The notes beneath the pieces were generated by a model. That model did no database searches. It saw only the letters and a program-made list of their open reading frames with translations, and was not told the origin of the DNA. 64,000 bases of DNA, taken from assembly GCA_039105265.1 (NCBI GenBank), contig JAPFFF010000003.1, positions 1,054,001 through 1,118,000 on the forward strand, read 5' to 3'. Positions 30,145 to 40,511 of this stretch are shown piece after piece. The position numbers and the translations under genes are program-made. Numbering within the stretch: the stretch's first letter is position 1; every line of letters starts with the position of its first letter. This DNA is from Tritrichomonas musculus. Lineage: Eukaryota; Parabasalia; Tritrichomonadida; Tritrichomonadidae.

Positions 30145-32376
30145 ATGCTTATTATTTTACTTATTGCATTTGCAAAATCAATTGTTGTTGGACTAGATTT
30201 TGGCCATGAAAACATTAAAATTGGTCTTGCTTTATTAGGAAGAGGCGTTCATGTTGCTCTGAATCAGCAAAATAAACGACTATCACCTTCTTATTTTGCT
30301 ATTTGGAATACTTCAAATCCAAATCAGACAACTAGAACGAAACACTTGTCTATTGCAGAAATACGTGGCTGCACTTGGGCATACAATGAAGAGGCCTATC
30401 GATATTATCTAAAGTTCCCTCAAACAACATTTAGAGGCTTAGAAAACATTTCATGCGACTATAATGGATTAATGAGGCGGGAGGCTTATGCAATTCTCCT
30501 TCACCATTTATTTAAAACAATGGATGATAAAAAGCACGAACCTGTAAGCACACATGTTGTTTTTGCTATTGATCCTGACATGCCATGCAAAGAAAGATAT
30601 ATGATTCATGAAGTGATAAAAATCTCAGGTGCAAATTTAAAATCTATTGTAGATGCACCATCATCAGCTGCAAATTTATACGCATTGGAAAAAAGCAAAC
30701 TTTATGGAAAGTCACCAAAAACAATTGCTTTTGTTGATATAGGAGCCAAAAAGGCATGGATGTCTATTTTCTCGTTTAGATCAACTCCTGGGAATCCAAT
30801 TGTTAAACAACTATCAATCATATCAAACATTTCTATAGGCGGAGATTTTATTGATTCAAAACTTGCCCATTTCTTTATTAACAAATTTTCCCAAAATTAT
30901 AATATAAATTCAATAATTCCAGAAAGAGTAGAGTTATTATTTATTGATGAAGCACGAAAAGTCAAAGAGCGCTTATCATTGCATACTTCCGTTGATGTTA
31001 AATTTGATGTCCCATATTTCGACAAGATATTTGAGTACACAATTACACGTGATCAATTTGAAAATCTTATTTCTGAATTTAATGAAACATTATCTCAGGC
31101 TTATCTTAAGTTAATCGAAAATGCTAATATTATTCAATCGGAAATCGATAGTATTGAAATCATTGGCGGCTCAACTCGTATTCCTTTCATTCAAAATATT
31201 TTACTTGAAGCATCCGGCGTTGGGCGGTTAAACAGAACAATGAACTCAGATGAAGCTATCGCATTAGGCGCAGGGTACATTGGAGCGGCAAATAGTGCTG
31301 ATTTTTTGGCGACAAAAAAAGTCAAAATATCAACTTTCTGTAATATGGATGTTTTTTTACGTCATAATGAACAAATCATTCAACTATTTAATAAAACAGA
31401 TCGAATCGATGATACAAATAGTTATGAATTCAAATCATATCAAAATGCGTATATATCAATATTGACAGGCTCAAAGGAAATAAATATGGAAGAGATTGTT
31501 AAATTCATAGTTAAAATTCCACCAGAAACAAACGAAAACGCTACAATTCATGTTGATTTTGGTTTTGATGAATTTTTACTTCCAGGAATATTTAATATAA
31601 TGATTGATCAGCAATCATCACGAGAGATTGAATTTATTAATCCTATATGGTCAATGACAAAATTAGATTTTAATCGCTCAATATCATTTATTAAAAAGAT
31701 GGATGATGTTTCAGAAGAGAGAAGAGAGACACAAGTTGCATTCAGTGATTTTGAATCATATTTGTATACTTCAAAAAATAAAATACTTAATACTGAAGTA
31801 ATTCAAAAAGTTACAACAGAAGATGAAAGACAAAAATTAATAGAAGAAATTGATAAAAACATAAATTGGCTCCTTAATGATACTCATAAGATGTCACTAA
31901 CATCAAGAATAATTCGAAGTCGAATGGAAACTCTCAAAAAGAAAATTGATGATGTCGAATTAAAAGCATCAGAACTCCCAAAGCGAGAACCGGCTTTCAA
32001 GAGACTTATGGAAAAGATAAAACAATGTCAAAAGGCTTTGAATGAAACTTGGGTGATAGAAAGACCATGGATGCCTGAAAAAGCAAGAAATACAATGCAA
32101 TCAGCTATCGATCATGCCATCAATTATTATCATATTTATCGAGATCAACAAGGAAACAGAACAGAAAAAGAAATCCCTGGCGTACTTGCTCATGATATTG
32201 ATATGCAAACTTACTATCTGGAAATGACATATAATTTTACCCTTAGAACAACAAAGAATCCACCAACACCAAAGCCACCTAAAACTCCCAACCCATATGT
32301 GAAGACATATTCATCAATTGATGAATATGAAAGAGATGTTGAAAAACAAAGAGAAAGAGATCTATTTGGGCTATGA
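30145..32376 (+). CDS. ER Hsp70 superfamily chaperone, Grp170/HYOU1-like
   Basis: 743 residues. A short N-terminal signal peptide (about 1-14) runs directly into the Hsp70 nucleotide-binding domain: VVGLDFGHENIKIG (phosphate-1 loop), AFVDIGAKKAWMSIFS (phosphate-2), SIEIIGGSTRIPFIQ (adenosine motif), then a Ser/Ala-rich DEAIALGAGYIGAA. A beta-sandwich region (about 400-510) and a long charged helical lid (about 535-680) follow. The leader, the LDFGHE variant of the usual DLGTT and the extended lid point to the Grp170/Lhs1 group, which acts as nucleotide-exchange factor for BiP in the ER. It ends RDLFGL, without a KDEL-type retrieval signal. Confidence 0.78.
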   Translation: MLIILLIAFAKSIVVGLDFGHENIKIGLALLGRGVHVALNQQNKRLSPSYFAIWNTSNPNQTTRTKHLSIAEIRGCTWAYNEEAYRYYLKFPQTTFRGLENISCDYNGLMRREAYAILLHHLFKTMDDKKHEPVSTHVVFAIDPDMPCKERYMIHEVIKISGANLKSIVDAPSSAANLYALEKSKLYGKSPKTIAFVDIGAKKAWMSIFSFRSTPGNPIVKQLSIISNISIGGDFIDSKLAHFFINKFSQNYNINSIIPERVELLFIDEARKVKERLSLHTSVDVKFDVPYFDKIFEYTITRDQFENLISEFNETLSQAYLKLIENANIIQSEIDSIEIIGGSTRIPFIQNILLEASGVGRLNRTMNSDEAIALGAGYIGAANSADFLATKKVKISTFCNMDVFLRHNEQIIQLFNKTDRIDDTNSYEFKSYQNAYISILTGSKEINMEEIVKFIVKIPPETNENATIHVDFGFDEFLLPGIFNIMIDQQSSREIEFINPIWSMTKLDFNRSISFIKKMDDVSEERRETQVAFSDFESYLYTSKNKILNTEVIQKVTTEDERQKLIEEIDKNINWLLNDTHKMSLTSRIIRSRMETLKKKIDDVELKASELPKREPAFKRLMEKIKQCQKALNETWVIERPWMPEKARNTMQSAIDHAINYYHIYRDQQGNRTEKEIPGVLAHDIDMQTYYLEMTYNFTLRTTKNPPTPKPPKTPNPYVKTYSSIDEYERDVEKQRERDLFGL

Positions 32377-32688
32377 CCATGCTTTTTTATATTAATAATA
32401 ATTGCTTTCCTTTTTTATTTTAATTAAATATTATATTAAATATCATAACGAAATGTGTGATAACCATAACCATTATTTTTTTCTTTTTTTTGATTGATTA
32501 TATAATTATGTAAATATATTTTTGTTTTTCTCAATTATGGTTTCAAAATCATCTACAAATTTGGAAATATCGATCATCAAAACAAGACTGATCAAAACTT
32601 TATATGAATAATGGATACTCTTGGGATAAAAATAAAAAGTAACTGGAAACTTTAATGAAATCAATTCGTCTTCAATGAAGATGCTGTA
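32377..32688. other. Intergenic spacer
   Basis: A+T-rich, no recognisable element. Confidence 0.5.
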
Positions 32689-34611
32689 ATGTTTTTGATT
32701 TTATTTCATATAACATGTCACAATATATTGAAGTGCTTTTGTGTTTCTTTTTATTTATTTTTCTATTTTATCAAGTGTAGACTTTATGGCGACAGTAATT
32801 TCAATGGAGAAATTATATTTCATGATATAGTTAATCCAAATAATAGATCGAATCCAACTTCAATATATTTAGTTGGCGTTTGCGGAGAAACTTTAGAAAA
32901 CAATCATAAATTTCGATTCAGACACATTCTTTCATATGTGATAACTGAACGAATATGCACCACTTCTTTTCCATTCATTTTTGGGCAAAATAATATTTTT
33001 CATCATCATTCAGCTGCAGTAAATCATTTTTTATTACAAATGAATATTGATCTTGTTCGTTCAGGGTGCTTATACAGCATATCGCTTGGTGATGGGAAAG
33101 TTCAATATTTTCCTGTTGGCATAATGATTAATAAATGCCCATATATATATAGTACATTTCATTTCAAAATTTTTACAAGGGGGGATAAAATTGTATTTTG
33201 GAATGTAACAATGGAAAATCCATTACAATTCGTAACGCTGAAATTTTTCAATTACCTTTTTACATTGGAATGGTTTGATATATCACTTCAAAATGAATTT
33301 AACATAAGCTCATACCAATACCTTCCAGCGCAAACAAGATATAAAAAAGTTCACCCAAATACTTCAATCGTCAAATACATTCAAATATATTTAATTTTTA
33401 ATTATTTATTTATCTTTTTATTTTCAATTCTACGACTGAGCAAAATAAAGATTTCGAAAAAATTGAAATTTTGCCGATTTATTTATTCACATAATTATAT
33501 ATCTTTCATAATGTCAATTGGAATACAATTATTTTTTACTTTCATTGTCTTCTTTATTGTTTCCCAGTTTTTTAACAAATCATCTAACCTAACAAAAATG
33601 AGTATTCACTTCTTTATAATCCTATTAATGACATCTCCTTTAAATGGATATTCAAGTTATAGGCTTTTCATAGGATCACTTAACCATTTTATGCTTTTAC
33701 AGTTTTGTCTTTGGTTTTTTGAATTAGGCTTTATCTCTCTTATTTATTGTATTATATGCGTTTCTAAAATAAATTATTATAATGCAGATCGCGAGCTTTT
33801 AATTATAATTTATATCATTGCTTTATCTTTCTCATCACTTATTGGTTCATCACTTTCACATCCACTAATTATATTTATAGATAATACTAAGAATCAAAAG
33901 AAAGATAATGACCAAACAAATGACCAAAAAGACCAAGCACCTAAAAAATTAGACTTTGGTGGTGATGATGTTGATGAAGAGATTATTGACTCAATTGAAA
34001 AATTAAAAGAATTAAATTATGAAAGTGACAGTGATGATTATTCAGAAACACCTTTTATTAACCATCACCAACTTGATAACAATATTAATGGCTCTTTTAA
34101 CAATCCAAAATCTGAAATAATCAAAAATAACAATCGCATCCGAATTCCATTTTCACTTCGTCCTTGGGTTAGATGCATTTTTAATAGTTTTCTAATTGCT
34201 ATTATTTTTTCCGCTGGATTTTTCTTTTTAATTCAATCTCTTCTTTTCAATAATAATACAAAACTAACATATATTTTTATTTTATTCGATCTGCTTTCTA
34301 CTCTTTCTTTTTCTGTTTATATTAATTCTTATCAAATTAGAAAGCAAATTAAATGCGGCGATACAAATTCTAGCTTATTATTTTTGTCAACTATTCTATC
34401 TGGAGCTTTTTTGTTTATTTTTTCTTTAATTTTCTATGAAAGAATTAAAGATGAGAATCTTTTATTATCTTTCAAACTTTATATTTCTCTTTCTTCCTTT
34501 TTCTGTATTTCATTATCTTTGATATTTTCTAGTTTGACGTTCATGATTATTTTTATCATGTTTATTCATCAGCATAAGCGCCAAAACAATTATGTTTATC
34601 AGTCAACTTAA
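32689..34611 (+). CDS. Polytopic membrane protein, divergent TM9SF/EMP70 (nonaspanin)-like
   Basis: 640 residues. A hydrophobic leader (about 1-30), a lumenal domain (about 35-215) and about nine further membrane helices: one at ~222-245, a group of four between ~265 and 400, and four more after residue 480. This layout (lumenal domain, one TM, then eight TMs) is that of TM9SF proteins, and the segments GIQLFFTFIVFF and SPLNGYSSYRLFIGSL resemble the family blocks before TM3 and TM4. An acidic, Asn-rich cytosolic loop of ~80 residues (about 405-480) interrupts the membrane part and is not usual. Endosome/Golgi localisation is inferred. Confidence 0.45.
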   Translation: MFLILFHITCHNILKCFCVSFYLFFYFIKCRLYGDSNFNGEIIFHDIVNPNNRSNPTSIYLVGVCGETLENNHKFRFRHILSYVITERICTTSFPFIFGQNNIFHHHSAAVNHFLLQMNIDLVRSGCLYSISLGDGKVQYFPVGIMINKCPYIYSTFHFKIFTRGDKIVFWNVTMENPLQFVTLKFFNYLFTLEWFDISLQNEFNISSYQYLPAQTRYKKVHPNTSIVKYIQIYLIFNYLFIFLFSILRLSKIKISKKLKFCRFIYSHNYISFIMSIGIQLFFTFIVFFIVSQFFNKSSNLTKMSIHFFIILLMTSPLNGYSSYRLFIGSLNHFMLLQFCLWFFELGFISLIYCIICVSKINYYNADRELLIIIYIIALSFSSLIGSSLSHPLIIFIDNTKNQKKDNDQTNDQKDQAPKKLDFGGDDVDEEIIDSIEKLKELNYESDSDDYSETPFINHHQLDNNINGSFNNPKSEIIKNNNRIRIPFSLRPWVRCIFNSFLIAIIFSAGFFFLIQSLLFNNNTKLTYIFILFDLLSTLSFSVYINSYQIRKQIKCGDTNSSLLFLSTILSGAFLFIFSLIFYERIKDENLLLSFKLYISLSSFFCISLSLIFSSLTFMIIFIMFIHQHKRQNNYVYQST

Positions 34612-35769
34612 TTATCATCGAATCTATATATATATTATATAAATAAAATAAACAATCTTTCATTATATTTCGGCATATTTTTTTTTTTTTTTCAATTACA
34701 AATCAATTGCAAATTTTTTTTAATCAAGTTAAGTTCTGCACTATTTATATTTAAAGATGAGATATGGGTTTTATTAAAATTTATGTTTCAAAAACTTGTT
34801 CATGTAATCACATTCTCCAGAGGTATTCACCTTAAAAAACTCCACGGAATTTTTTAAATTTGATAAAATAATTTTTAACTATATTATATAAATGTAATAA
34901 TATATAAGGTTGATACATTGGGATTAAAATTCGAAAATGGGAATAATTTTTTTTCTTTTTGGGATTTAGATCATTTACTAAAAAAAAAAAAAAAAAAAAA
35001 GCAATTATTTGACCTTTCTTGATCGTATTTGATTCAAAAAATTGAGTAGATTTCTGTTGAGCATTTGTTGACCTTTTAAGTTCACACATTTATTTATTAA
35101 GATATTCTGTGTAATATGCCATTTTATCATTTTTTTGTTGCTTCAATCATATATAAATTAATAAAAATGAATAAGGTAAAATAATCATTTAAAAACAAAA
35201 TTTATTTTTTATCTCAATGGTTATTAATTTCAATTTAACTGTTTTACAATTTCTATGGTTCGATTGACATTATCATCATTTTTTTTTATATTCATATTTA
35301 CATAGATATTCAGGTAAAAATGTTTCTTTTTTGAATGAAAAGAATTTAGTTTCATATTTTATACATCAAAACTTATCATTCATATATGATAATTTTAAAA
35401 TAAATCATATTTATAAAAAAAATAAAATTTAATACCTTTTTTTCTTAAAAAGTATGCTTTATGAAAAGAATTTATTGATATAATAATGAATTACTCTAAA
35501 AATATTTCAAATTCAGACAAATAACTTCAATTTAAAGAAATAATTTGATCATTTTTAAAACATTAATCTGCTTTAATGAAATGTTATCATGTAAAATAGC
35601 ACTGTTTGTTAATTTTCGTTTTATATTATATCTTTTTCCTTTGACTTTTTGACAATGATAAATAAATAATTCTTTTTCATGATTATTACCAAATTTTGAA
35701 TAAAAATCCCAAAGATTTGAAAAAAAATTGAATGTATTTTGGTTTTCCCTACCTTTTATTGAATACATC

Positions 35770-35875
35770 AATCCCTTTTAATCCCAAAATTCAATACTTT
35801 CATCCCATCAAATCCCAAAATTCAATACTCTAATCCCATGAAAACCTAAAATTCAATACTCTAATCCCAAGATTG
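35770..35875. repeat. Short tandem repeat, ~32-bp unit, three copies
   Basis: Units built on AATCCCAAAATTCAATACTC with small differences. AATCCC-rich remnants continue to ~35900 and again near 36100. Confidence 0.7.
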
Positions 35876-35973
35876 AATGATAAAATCCGATAAATCTCAG
35901 AAAATTGAATAGATCTCTCTCAAAATTGAGAAAATCCCTTTCAATTTAATGGGATTAGTATTTTTTAACAAAA

Positions 35974-36092
35974 ATATGGTTACTTTAAAATCACAGAAAT
36001 ATGGTTATAATTTAAATTCATAATAATATGGTTATAATAAATTCACAATAATATGGTTATATTAAATGCTTTAATAATAATATGGTTATAAT
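35974..36092. repeat. Tandem repeat of ATATGGTTATAAT, about five copies
   Basis: ATATGGTTA recurs at about 26-29-base spacing from 35974 to 36092, separated by A/T-rich spacers. Confidence 0.65.
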
Positions 36093-37293
36093 AACAAAAT
36101 CCCATAAATCCCAGATTTAAATCCCATTTGGATTAGAAAAAGTAAAATGGGACTATCTGACATGCTTATAATATATTAATGATTAATAAATTCATGTGCT
36201 AGTTTTCGAGAAACTCGATTTTATTATTTTCTGATATTATTTTTATATAACATGTCACATATTTATTTTCTATCGTCTTTTGATAATCCAAAATAAAAAA
36301 CAGAAAAAAGTATATATTTTTATAAGAGAGTTTATTTGTTTTGTGAATAGCTAGCTTTTTCGCTTTTTTTTTTGAAAAAAATTTGAAAAATTCTATTATT
36401 CTGAATAAATCTTTTGGATTCATAGCTAGTTTTTTTTGATTATTGGAATTACAAAAGATAAATAAATTGATTTGGGCGATAAAAATTAATAATATATCAA
36501 ACTTTAATTACAAAAAATCAATTTTTGTTAAGAAAAAAAAAAAGCTTCTTATTATAAAAGCTCTTTATTCGAAATTGACCCAATAAAATTAAAATTATAT
36601 CTGTTAGTATGTTTATTAATATATTGATATATAATATAATCAAATCAAAAAAGAAAAAAACCGTGTGGATCTCGAGAAATGCAACATTTTCTCTAGTTTT
36701 TTTTTTTTTTTGATTAAAAACTTACTATTTTTTTTAAAAGGACAGACTTTTGGTCATCACTATAGCAGTAAATTAATTTTTATGGTTAGAAATGTCATTT
36801 GTAAGTAAAAATATTGATGAAATTTAGTGAAATAAGAAATATTGATATAATTGATGAAGCAATTTTTTACCATAATCGATGTTATGTTTAAATTAATAGG
36901 TTGAATATAAAAATATTTTATTGTTTTTATTGTATGAATTCAAAAGATTAATCAGGAAAATGCAATCAAAATAGTTACGTTATAAATGACCGTTAAGTCA
37001 CTTAACATGAATACCTCTCATTCTCCTATTGAAAAATATAACGAACAAAAAAATTCAAATTCAGTAAAAAAAATAGTTTAATAATTCAAATATTATGTTC
37101 TATTATTTAATTATAATAACAATTATATATATATAATTATTTTTAAAATATGTTTATTTTTTAACGGAATATGGTTCAAATAAAATGTTTATAAGAGCTT
37201 TTAATTTTTTATATACTCTTTAGAAATTTATGCGTCTATTGAATTTTTGATTGAGTAAATAACCCTTGAATTGATTTTTTATTATTCAAATTA

Positions 37294-37848
37294 ATGCAAG
37301 CTTCCCAAATTATTCAAATATGCGCAATTATTGTAGACATCTTTGGCATCATTGCAGCTATCGTTCATTTATGTTCTGATGGAATTGGATTTGTTGGCAT
37401 CATTCGAGCTCTTTTTACCATTGCTCTTGGTGTTTTTCTCCTTATGGGAGAATTATACATTTTCTCATTCTTTAGATACTTTGGCTTCATATTCAAAAAC
37501 TGGGGAAAAGCACTTGCTTATTTATTTATGGGAGCAGCTTTATTTGCAAATTCTGGTTTTGGACTCTTTGTTGCAATAATCTTTTGGATAATAGCAATAG
37601 CATACTTTATTCTAGGATTTATTGTTAAGCAAGTTTCATATCCAGTTTTCCAAGGTGGATGCAAAGGTTCTCCACCACCATCAATGTCATTAGATTCATC
37701 AGAAATTTACGCTAATAATGAAAAACAAATGGATATAGGACATAAACATGGTGGAGGTGATAAAGGAGGAAATGACAATGCTGATACCGGAAACACAGCA
37801 CCTGCCCAATCTCCACCTGCAGTAGAAGATCCAAATAATGAAATCTAA
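37294..37848 (+). CDS. Four-TM COPI-associated / Tvp15-type Golgi membrane protein
   Basis: 184 residues. Four closely packed helices (about 5-24, 28-52, 70-88, 90-112), with a conserved-type segment FSFFRYFGFIFKNWGKALAY between TM2 and TM3 that resembles the COPI-associated protein family. The C-terminal 65 residues are cytosolic, Gly/Asn/Asp/Pro-rich and disordered, with HKHGGGDKGG. Expected in Golgi vesicles. The assignment rests on topology plus that one segment. Stop TAAA. Confidence 0.5.
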   Translation: MQASQIIQICAIIVDIFGIIAAIVHLCSDGIGFVGIIRALFTIALGVFLLMGELYIFSFFRYFGFIFKNWGKALAYLFMGAALFANSGFGLFVAIIFWIIAIAYFILGFIVKQVSYPVFQGGCKGSPPPSMSLDSSEIYANNEKQMDIGHKHGGGDKGGNDNADTGNTAPAQSPPAVEDPNNEI

Positions 37849-38164
37849 AATTGAAATTATTAAGCTTTATTTAAATATATATAATACTTATGCAACGTGC
37901 CATCATTTTTTTTAATTTTATTTCTTAATAATTACTTCTATTATATAGCAAGTATATTGCCAAATTTAATTTAACAAATTTAATTTTATGTTCTACAAAG
38001 TTTAAAATAAACATTAAAAAAATCATAGTTAGTAGATTAAATTACTATTTTTTACATATTCATTTTTTATTTCTCAATAACCATTATTTTATATTACCAA
38101 AAATTTGAATAGTAAAAAATTTTTCTTTAATTCAAATTTGTATAAATATCACAAAATCATTGGT
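37849..38164. other. Intergenic spacer
   Basis: Promoter region of the eIF2B-epsilon gene; an initiator-like TCATTGG lies 2-8 bases before its ATG (38157-38163). Otherwise featureless. Confidence 0.45.
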
Positions 38165-40420
38165 ATGGCAGCAAATCCTGCAGACAACGATTTTGAAAAA
38201 ATATCAGAATTAAGCGAAAGTACAAAGGAAAGTACCACAGTTGGATTTATTTTATGCCATCCAATGGATTGCTCTTTAACGCCAGTAACAGATGAACTTC
38301 CGCCGTGCCTTTTTCCAATCTGCAATACTCCTGCTCTTTTATACGTTTTAAACTGGTTTGGCATGAATGGTATCGAAAAAATTTATATTATTTGTGATAA
38401 AAAGCATAAAAATTATATCAAAAAGTATACTCAGCAATGCCAAGCTAGAATGCTAATGGATTCAATCAACATTTTGGAGACAGATGATAAAATTTACAGC
38501 TTTGGTGATGGTCTACGTTGGATTGATATCTGGAATTTGCACAATAAAGTTTTTCAACATTGCGTAGTCGTTCCTGGAAATTTAATTTCAAATATTCCAA
38601 TTAAAAACATTGTTAATGATCATATTGAACGTTTTAATAAAACTAATCAAAATGATGTCAAACCTGCTTTAACGGCTTGCTTTACACAGACATCAGAAGA
38701 AGATTCTTACTCGCTAGTTATAAATGAATCCGGACAAATTCTTCAAATCAGTCCGCCTCCCAAAATTTCATTTGATGACAACCCTAATTCACTTGAAATT
38801 AATCAAAATCTTTTTACAACACAAAAACTAGTCAAGATCAAATCTGGACTCAATGATAGCCATATATATATATGCTCTTCACAAATTTTACATACTTTTA
38901 CAAAACATTATGATTGGCGGAACGTGTGCACAGATTGCATCCCATCTCAATTAAATCGTTCTCCAATTTATGCGACAATCATACCAAATTCTTACTCATC
39001 TACAATTGATACTCTTCCATCATATTTCAATGCAAATTTAGCAATTATTCGAAGATGGCTCTATCCAGTTACAATTGAAATGAATATTTTTGCTCAAAAT
39101 CAAACTCACTCTATGCATTTTGACGAGTATATCCAAAATAATGGAAACGATATAGATGAAGATGCAACAATGGTTGACACAGACGATAGTTCAAACGATG
39201 AATACAAAATATCTACAGTTTCTTATCAAAACTCAGCTGGAAGTTCTACTTCTTATCGCCTCCAACGCGATCTGGTCTATCTTTATGATAATGTTCTTCC
39301 AGATATGAAGTCTCAAATTGGAAATAATGTTGTTATTGGCAGTAACACCGAACTTCAAGAAGGTTGCATAATTAAAAATTCTGTTATTGGCAGCGGATGT
39401 ATAATATCTCACGATTGCATTATAATCGATTCAATCATTTGGGATAATGTAACTATAGAAGATGGAGTTCATATACGAAACTCACTTATAGCTAGTGATG
39501 TAACAATTAGTGCGGGCGTTTCAATCGACTTCGGTTGTATTTTAAGTTTTGGAATATCTTGCGAAATTGATCTTCCTCCTTGCAGAAGATTAACTACGTC
39601 AACTGAAGAGGTTGAAGTAGAATATAGCAATGAATACGAACCAGAATGGCTTGCTCAATATGTAGATGATAAAGAACCTTTGCAATTTCCTGATGATACA
39701 AATGCATTTGAATTCTTTCCATTACCAATCCACGAATATCCTTTATTAAAAATGTGGTACAAGCTTGATCAAGCTCATTTCCCAATTGATAAATCTGCTA
39801 TACAAAATAGCGATGAAGAAGATGAAACAAATGAAAATAGTGAAAATGAAGATTTCAAAGAATATTTAACAAAAGATGGTTACATTAATAATAACGGTCG
39901 CTCAGAAGAAGATCATTCTTCTGAAGAAGAACACCATTCTGATTCCGAATCAGGCTCTGGCGATTTCATTTACCTCAATCAGGAATTCCAATCAAAAGCA
40001 GCCAAGCTCCTTGATTCTTTAATTAAAGCAAATAAGACACAAGATAAAATTATGATTGAATTCATGTTATTCAATATCAAAGAAGATGTGGAGCACATTG
40101 ATAGTGCTGTATCTGTCATGCTGGCTATTAAAGATCATTGGACAGTTGATGAATTAGAAAAAGGATTCAAACTACTTGGCGACCAGCTCAAACCATTTCT
40201 TGCCGATACCGATACCCAAGTTGATTTTCTTTTCTGGTGGCAAAGTTATTGCGCAAAGGAACAAAATAGGAATAAGTTATTCATTAAAGCACTCAAAACT
40301 CTTATTTCTCTCAAATATATAAGTCAAGGCGCAATAGATAAATGGAGTGGTGAACAATATGATTGCAATGCAGCACAAAACAAGCTATTCGAACTATATT
40401 CAAAAAGTGACGAATATTAG
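38165..40420 (+). CDS. EIF2B5: Translation initiation factor eIF2B subunit epsilon
   Basis: 751 residues from the ATG at 38165 (upstream extension starts only at TTG). N-terminal nucleotidyltransferase-like domain (about 25-330; PCLFPICNTPALLYVLNWF), a left-handed beta-helix of hexapeptide repeats (about 400-465; IGNNVVIGSNTELQEGCIIK and similar), an acidic linker, and a C-terminal W2/HEAT domain (about 600-751) with the aromatic/acidic box IDKWSGEQYD typical of eIF2B-epsilon and eIF5. This is the catalytic GDP/GTP exchange subunit acting on eIF2. Converges on the Thg1-like gene with 91 bases between. Confidence 0.9.
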   Translation: MAANPADNDFEKISELSESTKESTTVGFILCHPMDCSLTPVTDELPPCLFPICNTPALLYVLNWFGMNGIEKIYIICDKKHKNYIKKYTQQCQARMLMDSINILETDDKIYSFGDGLRWIDIWNLHNKVFQHCVVVPGNLISNIPIKNIVNDHIERFNKTNQNDVKPALTACFTQTSEEDSYSLVINESGQILQISPPPKISFDDNPNSLEINQNLFTTQKLVKIKSGLNDSHIYICSSQILHTFTKHYDWRNVCTDCIPSQLNRSPIYATIIPNSYSSTIDTLPSYFNANLAIIRRWLYPVTIEMNIFAQNQTHSMHFDEYIQNNGNDIDEDATMVDTDDSSNDEYKISTVSYQNSAGSSTSYRLQRDLVYLYDNVLPDMKSQIGNNVVIGSNTELQEGCIIKNSVIGSGCIISHDCIIIDSIIWDNVTIEDGVHIRNSLIASDVTISAGVSIDFGCILSFGISCEIDLPPCRRLTTSTEEVEVEYSNEYEPEWLAQYVDDKEPLQFPDDTNAFEFFPLPIHEYPLLKMWYKLDQAHFPIDKSAIQNSDEEDETNENSENEDFKEYLTKDGYINNNGRSEEDHSSEEEHHSDSESGSGDFIYLNQEFQSKAAKLLDSLIKANKTQDKIMIEFMLFNIKEDVEHIDSAVSVMLAIKDHWTVDELEKGFKLLGDQLKPFLADTDTQVDFLFWWQSYCAKEQNRNKLFIKALKTLISLKYISQGAIDKWSGEQYDCNAAQNKLFELYSKSDEY

Positions 40421-40511
40421 ATAATTTGATGTTTAGAGATAAATGAAAATAAATTTGTTGATTTAATAAAAATTAGATTTTCAAACATTTGCTATTTATT
40501 AATAATAAGAT

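Larger units (their letters stand above)
34612..37293. other. 2.7-kb A+T-rich intergenic region with simple repeats
   Basis: Holds A and T homopolymer runs (about 34679, 34979-35000), two short tandem-repeat arrays listed separately, and no believable open frame. Short frames present are A+T-driven and low in complexity. Confidence 0.55.

Noticed and set aside
35770-36092. Possible CRISPR-like array
   Set aside because: Units are contiguous or irregular tandem repeats without unique spacers, in a eukaryotic context.
34832-36423. Minus-strand frames of 74-85 codons in the 34.6-37.3 kb gap
   Set aside because: Lys/Phe/Asn-rich text over homopolymer runs; no ATG context or domain.
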